DNA of 34,386 bases from a virus. Below, piece after piece: positions 1 through 5,274 of the stretch. The stretch covers positions 1 through 34,386 of the IMG/VR virus record IMGVR_UViG_3300030430_002072; one strand, 5' to 3'. The notes beneath the pieces are model-generated. The model saw nothing but the letters and a program-made list of their open reading frames with translations. It ran no database searches and was not told the origin of the DNA. Positions within the stretch are counted from its first letter, which is position 1; the number at the start of each line of letters is the position of its first letter. Position numbers and translations under genes: made by a program.

Positions 1-98
1 AAACACCCTACTCTACGGTCTTTAAAATGCGTTTTTATTTGAAGTAATAGTACAAACAAATGCAAAAACCTAAACTTATTAGAAAACCAGTCATATTA
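1..98. repeat. Terminal direct repeat, left copy
   Basis: Bases 1-98 are identical to 34288-34385. The match stops at base 99, where the left copy has t and the last base of the window has a. The repeat lies in the 3' untranslated part of the leftward operon and ends on the stop codon of the 96-359 gene. This is what a circular genome gives when assembled with an overlap of about 100 bases. A real short terminal repeat is possible but less likely, because the leftward transcription unit and its terminator span the join. Confidence 0.95.
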
Positions 99-359
99 TA
101 TCTCCGCACTTATTTCACAAGTTATGACCGCTTTCATGGTTCTAGACTCATCGTCATAATGCCAACAAATATCTCTGTCACAGTCCAAAACAAATCTTAT
201 AAAATCTTGTAAGTGCATAAAATCATGCTTCTTAATATTTGTGATTTTGGTTTTTTGTTCATTCTTAGGTAAATCGACATACTTACTCATTTCGTAGTCA
301 TATTCTTTAAAATGTTTAACATGTCGATCTAAACTTACATTTCTAAAACTAAAATACAT
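96..359 (-). CDS. Hypothetical protein, last gene of leftward operon
   Basis: An 87-residue protein I do not recognise. It is rich in His, Asp and aromatic residues, with a charged N-terminal half (residues 10-45) and no predicted membrane segment. The start is supported by a Shine-Dalgarno-like AAAGGA about 9 bases upstream of the ATG at 359. It follows the 33-residue membrane peptide by 14 bases and is the promoter-distal gene of the leftward operon. The stop lies at the edge of the 98-base terminal repeat, and the operon terminator is across the circular junction at 34254-34297. Confidence 0.75.
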   Translation of the reverse strand: MYFSFRNVSLDRHVKHFKEYDYEMSKYVDLPKNEQKTKITNIKKHDFMHLQDFIRFVLDCDRDICWHYDDESRTMKAVITCEISAEI

Positions 360-373
360 TTAACTAATCCTTT

Positions 374-475
374 CTATAATGTTAAAAATATTACGGCCGA
401 TATCATGGCCAAAAGCCATAGCGGTATCACTACCACTATAACAACTGCTAAATAAATTTTCTGTAAAAAATTCAT
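374..475 (-). CDS. Small single-pass membrane peptide
   Basis: A 33-residue reading frame that is almost entirely one hydrophobic segment: after a short MNFLQK head, residues 7-33 are Val/Ile/Leu/Ala-rich with one Pro-Leu-Trp kink. Its ATG overlaps the TGA of the upstream gene (ATGA), the coupling used throughout this phage, which is the main reason to believe it. It would sit in the inner membrane. Small early membrane peptides of this kind can act in superinfection exclusion or membrane-protein inhibition, but nothing in the sequence specifies a role. Confidence 0.6.
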   Translation of the reverse strand: MNFLQKIYLAVVIVVVIPLWLLAMISAVIFLTL

Positions 476-780
476 TCGTTATCCATTAATATTTCATTCT
501 CCTCATGGCAAACGCCACATACATAACCCCTAACTTCGTCACCGTAATATGAATATCTATTGACATATCGGCCAGATCCAAAACTACAATCTTTATCACA
601 ATGAACGCAGATCTCTTCATCAAACATATCTATCATTACTGACTCAGACATTGTTGCGTTACATTCCTTTGCAAGTTCTTCTAATGATGATAGACACCTC
701 GCATAAGTATCTTCACAATCAAAACTTGCAACTTGCCATGTTACTGTTACGCTTTTATTTGTAAAATATACTTTAATCAT
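472..780 (-). CDS. Cys-rich probable zinc-binding protein
   Basis: A 102-residue protein. Residues 58-94 contain two CxxC pairs (CVHC near 58-61 and CGVC near 88-91), a usual pattern for a zinc ribbon or treble-clef knuckle, with Tyr/Gly-rich sequence between them. The N-terminal half is a mixed alpha/beta stretch without recognised motifs. The ATG at 780 overlaps the end of the upstream gene, and GGAG lies 10 bases upstream. The role is unknown; zinc knuckles in early phage genes often mediate protein or nucleic-acid contacts. Confidence 0.75.
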   Translation of the reverse strand: MIKVYFTNKSVTVTWQVASFDCEDTYARCLSSLEELAKECNATMSESVMIDMFDEEICVHCDKDCSFGSGRYVNRYSYYGDEVRGYVCGVCHEENEILMDNE

Positions 781-943
781 TTTGTTGCTCCAAATGTATC
801 ATATAATCTTTTAGGCGTTCAACATCTTCATATGCTAATTCAATGTCTGCCTCGGCAGTATCAGACCACCACTCAATATCTTCTTCATAGTGTTTTACAA
901 CTCTACTCATTGATTGAATTATCTTTTGTTTATCAGTTATCAT
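773..943 (-). CDS. Small acidic helical protein
   Basis: A 56-residue, strongly acidic protein starting MITDKQKIIQSMSRVV and ending HLEQQND. It looks like one continuous amphipathic helix or short coiled coil. The ATG at 943 has an excellent ribosome site (AAAGGGGAAG just upstream) and overlaps the end of the 933-1145 gene. Its own stop overlaps the start of the 472-780 gene by 8 bases. Function unknown. The strong ribosome site and tiled overlaps make it likely to be real. Confidence 0.7.
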   Translation of the reverse strand: MITDKQKIIQSMSRVVKHYEEDIEWWSDTAEADIELAYEDVERLKDYMIHLEQQND

Positions 944-1145
944 CTTCTTCCCCTTTCAAAAATTCTTCTTCATTGTATGTACATTCAAAAACTTTAGTCC
1001 TTGCGTCAGCTACATGTTTATTATCGCCTATTTTACTTTCTGCGATATCTTCAGCTTGTTTAAAGTTTTCAGCTTCTACTGATATTTCATAGTATACTTC
1101 TTCTAATACTTGAAATTCATAAGTATATAATTTTTTATTGGCCAT
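933..1145 (-). CDS. Hypothetical acidic protein
   Basis: A 70-residue protein with an N-terminal beta hairpin pattern (YTYEFQVLEEVYYEISVEAE) followed by a helix containing KQAEDIAESKIGD, ending in a poly-acidic tail. The layout resembles the short 'beta-strand then EA-rich helix' proteins common in phage early regions, but I cannot name a family. It overlaps neighbours on both sides (11 bases with each). The ribosome site is weak (AGAAAG). Confidence 0.7.
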   Translation of the reverse strand: MANKKLYTYEFQVLEEVYYEISVEAENFKQAEDIAESKIGDNKHVADARTKVFECTYNEEEFLKGEEDDN

Positions 1146-1275
1146 TTTCTTTGCTTTCTAAATAATCTAATAGTGTTTGTAATTTAGATTGTAAGTTGTC
1201 CTCATAATCTAATTCATCTGCTAGTCTATGTGATAGCTCTATAACTATCTCTTTTATTTTTTCTAATGTGTGCAT
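1135..1275 (-). CDS. Small helical protein
   Basis: A 46-residue protein starting MHTLEKIKEIVIEL, predicted as two amphipathic helices. A longer frame would begin at 1317, but the internal ATG at 1275 is preceded by AAAGGAAATAG, the same ribosome-site pattern seen before the 2164 and 1486 starts, and it avoids a 29-base overlap. It overlaps the next gene by 11 bases. Function unknown. Confidence 0.65.
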   Translation of the reverse strand: MHTLEKIKEIVIELSHRLADELDYEDNLQSKLQTLLDYLESKENGQ

Positions 1276-1288
1276 ACTATTTCCTTTC

Positions 1289-1486
1289 TTATCTACATTT
1301 ATAACAATAATCTTCAAATTTCTTAAAACCTCTTTTAAAGATTTTTAAGGCGCTATCTTCACTATCGCTTCTAATTTTTGTTATGTATTCTCTATTATGA
1401 AATTTAAGAAAACCATAACACTCATAATAGTTAAGATCTTCATTGTAATTAATTTCAATTACTTGTTTATAATCTTCAATCTTCAT
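1289..1486 (-). CDS. Hypothetical protein
   Basis: A 65-residue protein rich in Tyr, Lys and Glu. It has an N-terminal beta-like segment and a basic C-terminal helix ending in CYKC, a lone CxxC-type pair. The ATG at 1486 lies within the end of the upstream gene (11-base overlap), with GAGGAAATAG upstream as ribosome site. No family recognised. Confidence 0.7.
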   Translation of the reverse strand: MKIEDYKQVIEINYNEDLNYYECYGFLKFHNREYITKIRSDSEDSALKIFKRGFKKFEDYCYKCR

Positions 1487-1631
1487 CTACTTCTATTTCC
1501 TCATTAATTAAATTGATACCGTAATCTTCATAAAACCGCTCTTTTATTAATTCAATGTATTCTTCTTTATTTGACGCTTCTAAATTATTACCGCCAAATT
1601 TTATAGTAATTACTGATGTGTATTCTTTCAT
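1476..1631 (-). CDS. Small hypothetical protein
   Basis: A 51-residue acidic protein (MKEYTSVITIKFGGNN at the start). Its ATG overlaps the TGA of the 1628-1864 gene as ATGA, and its own end overlaps the start of the 1289-1486 gene. The beta-strand start followed by a Glu-rich helix resembles its neighbour 933-1145 in layout, though not clearly in sequence. Function unknown. Confidence 0.65.
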   Translation of the reverse strand: MKEYTSVITIKFGGNNLEASNKEEYIELIKERFYEDYGINLINEEIEVDED

Positions 1632-1864
1632 TCTTTCATATCCTTAATTAGATCCGATAACGTTAAAATGGCCGTTGCGCTATCAGGGTTTTGTTGGTGG
1701 TATTCACTGGCCATTATCCATTTATTATTTATATTCATAACTTTGTAATCGGTTAAATTACCGCCTTTATCATATTCAAAAGCGATTGTGTAAACGTCGT
1801 TTATGTTATGGCATGGAAAACTTGATTTAAAATCAGTTATTAAATTTGGTAATAAATAAATCAT
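1628..1864 (-). CDS. Hypothetical protein
   Basis: A 78-residue protein with alternating beta-like stretches (VYTIAFEYDKGGNL, YKVMNINNKWIM) and a C-terminal helix (ATAILTLSDLIKDMKE). No motif recognised. The ATG overlaps the TGA of the upstream gene (ATGA) and has AAGGAAA 9-10 bases upstream. Overlap at both ends makes it a likely member of the leftward operon. Confidence 0.7.
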   Translation of the reverse strand: MIYLLPNLITDFKSSFPCHNINDVYTIAFEYDKGGNLTDYKVMNINNKWIMASEYHQQNPDSATAILTLSDLIKDMKE

Positions 1865-2046
1865 TTTGATATTTTCCTTAATATTTCTTTAGTATCTTTT
1901 TTAATCAAATTACCGTTTTTATCAATTTCAATGAATTCAATAATTTGATCTAATTTTTTCCAATTAATCGCATTTACAAATTGGTTTTGTAATTCAATAG
2001 CTTTTTTATTTTTATTTTTTATTTTCATTCTTAACTTTACTTTCAT
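1861..2046 (-). CDS. Small Lys-rich protein
   Basis: A 61-residue protein rich in Lys, Asn and Ile; the first 17 residues are almost all basic or Asn. The start is uncertain: the ATG at 2046 overlaps the upstream gene by 35 bases, while an ATG at 2028 would overlap by 17; neither has a convincing ribosome site. The composition suggests nucleic-acid binding, but in such AT-rich DNA Lys/Asn/Ile content is expected anyway. Confidence 0.55.
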   Translation of the reverse strand: MKVKLRMKIKNKNKKAIELQNQFVNAINWKKLDQIIEFIEIDKNGNLIKKDTKEILRKISK

Positions 2047-2164
2047 CTATCCAAATTCTTTTCCATTTTAGTAATTTTTGCGTTGCGCGTGGCGTGTTTT
2101 TAAACATGCCTTGTGGTTTTATTATATGGCCGTCACTGTTTATATAATACATTTTCTTAGTCAT
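2012..2164 (-). CDS. Small basic protein, first gene of leftward operon
   Basis: A 50-residue basic protein starting MTKKMYYINSDGHIIKPQG, with a central TPRATQKLLKWKRIW segment. A longer frame starts at 2203, but that ATG lies upstream of the -10 box (2194-2199) of the leftward promoter. The ATG at 2164 has AAAGGAAATAG directly upstream, so 2164 is the start that would actually be on the transcript. It is the first gene expressed from this promoter. Function unknown. Confidence 0.7.
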   Translation of the reverse strand: MTKKMYYINSDGHIIKPQGMFKNTPRATQKLLKWKRIWIDESKVKNENKK

Positions 2165-2193
2165 TTTTCTATTTCCTTTAATTAATAAATAGC

Positions 2194-2222
2194 ATTTAAG
2201 CATGAAATAAAAACAATGTCAA
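2194..2222 (-). promoter_or_regulatory. Leftward early promoter
   Basis: On the minus strand TTGACA (2222-2217) is followed after exactly 17 bases by TTAAAT (2199-2194). This is a consensus -35 with a 4/6 -10, placed about 30 bases upstream of the first leftward ATG at 2164. It would drive the eleven-gene operon down to the junction terminator. Confidence 0.65.
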
Positions 2223-2230
2223 ATAATAGC

Positions 2231-2257
2231 TTTACATCTAATAATAATGGATATATA
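2231..2257 (+). promoter_or_regulatory. Rightward cassette promoter, copy 1
   Basis: TTTACA, 15 bases, then TATATA, followed about 20 bases later by AAGGAT and the ATG at 2292. The same element with the same 15-base spacing precedes three more genes (3012, 3403 and 4249), which makes it a recurring signal rather than chance AT-richness. It lies back to back with the leftward promoter. Confidence 0.7.
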
Positions 2258-2291
2258 TATTATATATGTTTAATTACAAGGATCTTGAAAA

Positions 2292-3002
2292 ATGGTTAAT
2301 TTAATTAATAATGTAAATAATGTAATAGATGATCAATTACACATTACGCAATTTAAAGTTAAAACTAATAAACTATATGGATTTAAAGCTATTGGAAGTA
2401 ATACAACCAGTAATAAATTTTGCATTAAAATGAATGATCCAACAAAAAAAATAAAAATTAATAATAACGGCCTTGAAAACAATATTAATTTAAAAAACTA
2501 TGTTTTGATTTGTAATGCGAACCCATGGACAAATTTTGCATTATGGACAAAAAGAAAAGATCTTATCCAAAAATTTTTTGATAAACATAAAAAACCAGAT
2601 AATTTAATTCTTATATATAGCAATCCCGCAGTAGATAAACCAATTAAAAAGACGTTCGGTCATTTTGATAAAATTTTTAATAATGTTAGCGCGGATAAAT
2701 TTACTGAAATTCAAAATTGCACGGGTCAACAATGTATTAATTGTTTACGTTGCTATAATAAAAGCAGTAAAAACGCGGATAATATTATTGTTGAAAAGGT
2801 AAGGAATGTTAAAAACGCGCCTAATCATATTTGCAAGGCGTGCTATTCACATAAAGGAATAAATTTCCGCGCCCATACTATGGTTAAACCGTTGCAAAAA
2901 AACAGCGATTTATTAAGTAAAGATATTTTAAAACCAATTCAAATTCCGCGCATCATTGATCGTTTTTTTCGGTTCAATCATCACGGGGAATTGATCACGT
3001 AA
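2292..3002 (+). CDS. GP88-like Cys-rich protein with rearranged block order
   Basis: A 236-residue protein related, as far as I can recognise, to the phage 'gene product 88' type family (function unknown). Three recognisable blocks are present. Block A, about residues 28-48, contains GSNTTSNKFC. Block C, about 63-172, contains NANPWTNFALWTKR, then LILIYSNP, FDKIFNNV and a NCTG-x2-C-x2-C-x2-CY cysteine cluster at 142-155. Block B, about 177-236, contains ICKACYSHKG and RFFRFNHHGELI. In the family as I know it the CY(S/A) segment and the R-x-H-x-x-G segment come before the WTKR segment, so the expected order is A-B-C, whereas here it is A-C-B. Cys residues at 44, 143, 148, 151, 154, 181 and 184 could bind metal. 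It is the first gene of the cassette region, with its own promoter and an AAGGAT ribosome site. Confidence 0.75.
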   Translation: MVNLINNVNNVIDDQLHITQFKVKTNKLYGFKAIGSNTTSNKFCIKMNDPTKKIKINNNGLENNINLKNYVLICNANPWTNFALWTKRKDLIQKFFDKHKKPDNLILIYSNPAVDKPIKKTFGHFDKIFNNVSADKFTEIQNCTGQQCINCLRCYNKSSKNADNIIVEKVRNVKNAPNHICKACYSHKGINFRAHTMVKPLQKNSDLLSKDILKPIQIPRIIDRFFRFNHHGELIT

Positions 3003-3011
3003 AATAATGAC

Positions 3012-3038
3012 TTTACATTCAATAAAAAAAATTATATA
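3012..3038 (+). promoter_or_regulatory. Rightward cassette promoter, copy 2
   Basis: TTTACA (3012-3017), 15 bases, TATATA (3033-3038), then AAGGAT just before the ATG at 3074. No terminator is visible between the preceding gene and this promoter, so readthrough from the first cassette is possible. Confidence 0.65.
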
Positions 3039-3073
3039 AAAAACCATCATTAATTTTATAAGGATTTAAAAAA

Positions 3074-3331
3074 ATGAAAACAATAAAATATTGCAATAAA
3101 GAATATAAATTACCAGTCAATAATCTATCAATAGGTGATGATCCATTATTTCAAGTAATCGTTCAAAATCCTATTAGCGGTTCGCGCTGTACATTACCCG
3201 CGTTCGCGGTGGCGGTATATGATTTTATTATGGGCTGTGAATATACGAACCTTTATAGAAAAGATCAACGCAAGGCGCTTGATTGGTTTAGAGTCAATTT
3301 TCCGCGTCAATACATGGAATTATTAGATTAA
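3074..3331 (+). CDS. Conserved small phage protein
   Basis: An 85-residue protein. The C-terminal two-thirds (LPAFAVAVYDFIMG, then a linker and ALDWFRVNFPRQYMELLD) matches a pattern I recognise from small proteins in marine phage genomes (F-A-x-A-V-Y-D-x-I-x-G ... DWFRxNFPxxYMxLLD). I know no function or formal name for it. It has its own promoter (3012-3038), the ribosome site AAGGAT, and an intrinsic terminator 22 bases downstream, so it is a self-contained expression cassette. Confidence 0.8.
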   Translation: MKTIKYCNKEYKLPVNNLSIGDDPLFQVIVQNPISGSRCTLPAFAVAVYDFIMGCEYTNLYRKDQRKALDWFRVNFPRQYMELLD

Positions 3332-3353
3332 ATTTTATACACATAGTGAACGT

Positions 3354-3385
3354 AAAAAGAGCGGTTAAAAATAACCGCTTTTTTT
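3354..3385 (+). terminator. Intrinsic terminator, cassette 2
   Basis: Perfect 7-bp stem GCGGTTA/TAACCGC with an AAAA loop (3361-3378), preceded by AAAAAGA and followed by seven T. It ends the 3074-3331 cassette. It is nearly identical to the terminator at 4200-4231. Confidence 0.9.
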
Positions 3386-3402
3386 ATGTGTAAAATTAAC
3401 GC

Positions 3403-3429
3403 TTTACATATGATAAGAAAAATTATATT
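3403..3429 (+). promoter_or_regulatory. Rightward cassette promoter, copy 3
   Basis: TTTACA (3403-3408), 15 bases, TATATT (3424-3429), then a leader with AAGGATC before the ATG at 3467. It sits directly behind a strong terminator, so the following two genes depend on it. Confidence 0.75.
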
Positions 3430-3466
3430 ACTTTAGTATTATTAATTTTTACAAGGATCAAAGATA

Positions 3467-3772
3467 ATGAAAAAATATAGAGTAAAAGAAAAATACGTTG
3501 ACGGACGCTACCCCCATTTAAAAGGGGTAGTTTTTGATGAGTGGGATATAGATATTTGTCAAGATGTTGGATCAATAAGTATGTCTATAGAACAAGCTTT
3601 AGAGTTTGAAGAAATGAGTTATCAAGAGCAACGTGAATATATTGCTAGTAGTGTAGAGCTTGACGGTCAAATTATATCAGTAAGTGGTTATTCTAATGAT
3701 GATGATGTTGATGACTATACTGAATTTGATGGCATATATGAATTTGAAGAGGTAAAAGATGACAATGTATAG
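3467..3772 (+). CDS. Acidic hypothetical protein
   Basis: A 101-residue, very acidic protein. The N-terminus (KKYRVKEKYVDGRYPHLKG) looks like a small beta-barrel start. Residues 40-58 are a Glu-rich helix, and residues 77-86 hold an Asp run (DDDVDDY). No family recognised. The ribosome site AAGGATC and the dedicated promoter are clear. It overlaps the next gene by 14 bases, so the two are probably translated together. A net-negative surface can reflect DNA mimicry, but there is no direct evidence. Confidence 0.75.
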   Translation: MKKYRVKEKYVDGRYPHLKGVVFDEWDIDICQDVGSISMSIEQALEFEEMSYQEQREYIASSVELDGQIISVSGYSNDDDVDDYTEFDGIYEFEEVKDDNV

Positions 3773-4175
3773 AGAAAATTTTACAATTATAGATAATGAG
3801 ATAGTACACGAAAATCCGTATCATTATCCGACATATAACAATGGCACTTATTGTTTTGTCGTGGAGTGTTTTGATCGCACTTGCAATGTTGCTGTGCATA
3901 TCGGCAACAGTGCATTTCAAAAATGGTTAAATGACGAGCCAGACAATGACGTGTACAACAAAAAACAAGCGCTTGTTGATGATATCTACAATTTTGAGTT
4001 TAATTACGAAATAAACCCAGACATAAACATGGCAGATATATTCTGTCTGCTGTTAGGCGATCAAATGGGATTTTGGGACGATATGCCAAACGATTGGATC
4101 TACAAAATAACAAGTATAAACATGTATGAAAAGGTAGATAGCAAACTATTCCAAGAATTGATTGAAAACAACTAA
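3759..4175 (+). CDS. ArdA-like or antirestriction-type acidic protein (tentative)
   Basis: A 138-residue acidic protein. Visible features are a Tyr/Pro-rich N-terminus, FVVECFDRTCNVAVHIGN at 32-49, NDEPDNDVYNKKQALVDDIYNFEF, and a C-terminal DDMPNDWIYKITSIN segment. The acidity, aromatic content and place in an accessory cassette are reminiscent of antirestriction proteins, but I see no diagnostic ArdA motif, so the label is only a suggestion; otherwise hypothetical. The ATG at 3759 has GAGGT 5 bases upstream and overlaps the previous gene. A terminator follows 25 bases after the stop. Confidence 0.6.
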   Translation: MTMYRENFTIIDNEIVHENPYHYPTYNNGTYCFVVECFDRTCNVAVHIGNSAFQKWLNDEPDNDVYNKKQALVDDIYNFEFNYEINPDINMADIFCLLLGDQMGFWDDMPNDWIYKITSINMYEKVDSKLFQELIENN

Positions 4176-4199
4176 TTTTCAAACCAAAATATTTATAAT

Positions 4200-4231
4200 A
4201 AAAAGAGCGGTTAAAAATGACCGCTTTTTTT
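4200..4231 (+). terminator. Intrinsic terminator, cassette 3
   Basis: Stem GCGGTTA/TGACCGC with an AAAA loop (4207-4224, one G-T wobble), preceded by an A run and followed by seven T. It ends the 3467-4175 pair. Confidence 0.9.
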
Positions 4232-4248
4232 ATTTGTAAAATTAACGC

Positions 4249-4275
4249 TTTACATATGATAAAAAAAATTATAGA
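4249..4275 (+). promoter_or_regulatory. Rightward cassette promoter, copy 4
   Basis: TTTACA (4249-4254), 15 bases, TATAGA (4270-4275), then TATAAGGATC before the ATG at 4311. The -10 box is the least conserved of the four copies. Confidence 0.7.
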
Positions 4276-4310
4276 AATTTAGTATTATTAATTTTTATAA
4301 GGATCAAAAA

Positions 4311-4520
4311 ATGGCAATATATACTGCAACAATAGAATTGAAAATATCCGAAAGTTTACATAAAAATGATATAGAAAAATTAGAATACCGTTTAGAAAAA
4401 GCCATATATCAATTTGAAAATGATATACATAAAGGTTTTTTTAGTGATGTAGATGTGCGGGTTAGTAATTTACATAAAAATATTGTATATATACCGCCCT
4501 CATTAAAAGAAGTATATTAA
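4311..4520 (+). CDS. Small hypothetical protein
   Basis: A 69-residue protein with a beta-alpha-beta look: IYTATIELKISES, then a charged helix (DIEKLEYRLEKAIYQFEND), then DVDVRVSNLHKNIVYI. No family recognised. It has its own promoter, an AAGGAT ribosome site and a terminator 25 bases after the stop, so it is a single-gene cassette. Confidence 0.75.
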   Translation: MAIYTATIELKISESLHKNDIEKLEYRLEKAIYQFENDIHKGFFSDVDVRVSNLHKNIVYIPPSLKEVY

Positions 4521-4544
4521 TTTTATATAAATATTTTAAATAGA

Positions 4545-4575
4545 AAATAGCGCTTTAATCGGCGCTATTTTTTTT
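4545..4575 (+). terminator. Intrinsic terminator, cassette 4
   Basis: Nine-base arms AAATAGCGC (4545-4553) and GCGCTATTT (4562-4570) around an 8-base loop, followed by further T. Its sequence differs from the two earlier terminators. It separates the accessory cassettes from the packaging genes. Confidence 0.85.
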
Positions 4576-4645
4576 ATTTGGATCTATTGAAAAACTAAAG
4601 TAATTTATATTTATTAACAATTTTTTTTAATAATTATAAATACTT

Positions 4646-4966
4646 ATGACAATAAAAAATGAAATAAAAAAACCGCGCGGGCGTCCGCGTGGCTCTTCGG
4701 GATCTACTATCCGCGCCATTACTGTAATAACGAACGAATTGGCGCGCTCTTTAGATATTCTAAAAACTGATCACAATACAACATTAGCAGAACTGCTCGC
4801 AATCGAGTTTCAAGAGTCGCCAAGCCGTGTTTTAACTGCTGTAAGTAAATACTTGCCAAAAGAGATTAACGTTGCTGTGGGCGCTTCTAATCCATTCTTA
4901 GAGGCTATTCAAGAAATAAATACAAATATAATAGACGTCACGCCAAGCGAAGTTAAAAAAGATTGA
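4646..4966 (+). CDS. terS: Putative small terminase subunit with AT-hook
   Basis: A 106-residue protein. Residues 9-16 (KPRGRPRG) are a classical AT-hook for minor-groove binding of AT-rich DNA. The rest is helical, with LAELLAIEFQESPSRVLTAVSKYLPKEINV, a pattern seen in small terminase or DNA-recognition subunits of related phages. The position two genes before the portal and directly upstream of the large terminase supports the role: recognising viral DNA and loading it on the packaging motor. The start has no clear ribosome site. It could instead be another DNA-binding regulator. Confidence 0.55.
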   Translation: MTIKNEIKKPRGRPRGSSGSTIRAITVITNELARSLDILKTDHNTTLAELLAIEFQESPSRVLTAVSKYLPKEINVAVGASNPFLEAIQEINTNIIDVTPSEVKKD

Positions 4967-5131
4967 TTAGGTTTTATCAACCTATGCAATATTTAAAAAA
5001 ATGTAATAAAATCAATGACTTATGAAAATATGACAGCCACCCAACCTATAATTTATATGCGGGGTGCATTAAATTTAAATTACCCCCCTCATAAATATTT
5101 GACATTTTTCCCAGGCACATGAAAATATTGT

Positions 5132-5160
5132 TTGACTCTATTCGGAGCATAACTTATATT
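5132..5160 (+). promoter_or_regulatory. Probable late promoter
   Basis: TTGACT (5132-5137), exactly 17 bases, TATATT (5155-5160): a near-consensus sigma-70 promoter 115 bases upstream of the large terminase. No other promoter of this quality was noticed between here and the lysis-region genes, so it probably drives the whole late block. Confidence 0.7.
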
Positions 5161-5232
5161 TAGTGTTATATGGCAATACTAGCACCAGTTAGTGATTTTA
5201 TTGTTTCATTTATCTAGATCCTTTCAAAACAC

Positions 5233-5265
5233 GGCCTTGCAGTTTCTTACATTTCCTGCAAGGCC
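5233..5265 (+). promoter_or_regulatory. Perfect hairpin in terminase leader
   Basis: GGCCTTGCAG (5233-5242) and CTGCAAGGCC (5256-5265) form a perfect 10-bp stem with a 13-base loop, ending 9 bases before the terminase ATG. There is no following T run, so it is not an ordinary terminator. It occupies the place where a ribosome site should be and could control terminase translation or be a protein-binding site. Confidence 0.65.
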
Positions 5266-5274
5266 TTGAATTAA

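Larger units (their letters stand above)
3354..3466. repeat. Terminator-promoter repeat, copy 1
   Basis: About 113 bases comprising terminator, spacer, TTTACA-N15-TATATT promoter and ribosome site, up to the ATG at 3467. It is about 90 percent identical by eye to 4200-4310. The repeat contains no coding sequence, so duplication of the regulatory joint itself is what is seen. Confidence 0.85.
4200..4310. repeat. Terminator-promoter repeat, copy 2
   Basis: Second copy of the terminator-promoter-ribosome-site segment at 3354-3466. Differences are a few substitutions, mainly around the -10 and the terminator arm, and a 2-base shortening before the ATG. Recombination between the copies would remove exactly the two genes 3467-4175. 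Confidence 0.85.
4967..5274. other. 308-base non-coding region upstream of large terminase
   Basis: No credible gene is seen here. It holds a small 6-bp hairpin right after the preceding gene (TAGGTT/AACCTA, 4968-4984), a TATAAT at about 5047, a GGGGT/ACCCC pair flanking an AATTTAAATT core (about 5061-5090), two TTGAC(A/T) boxes (5099 and 5132; only the second has a good -10), and a strong 10-bp inverted repeat just before the terminase. It is the largest non-coding stretch in the genome and a candidate for the packaging site as well as the late promoter. Confidence 0.7.

Noticed and set aside
1-98. Physical direct terminal repeats as in T7-like phages
   Set aside because: The repeat is short, falls inside one transcription unit's 3' end, and the operon terminator spans the junction; an assembly overlap of a circular or permuted genome explains it better.
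733-1092. 119-codon plus-strand open frame in the left arm
   Set aside because: It crosses several overlapping minus-strand genes with good ribosome sites, and its product is Ser/Leu-rich with no recognisable features.
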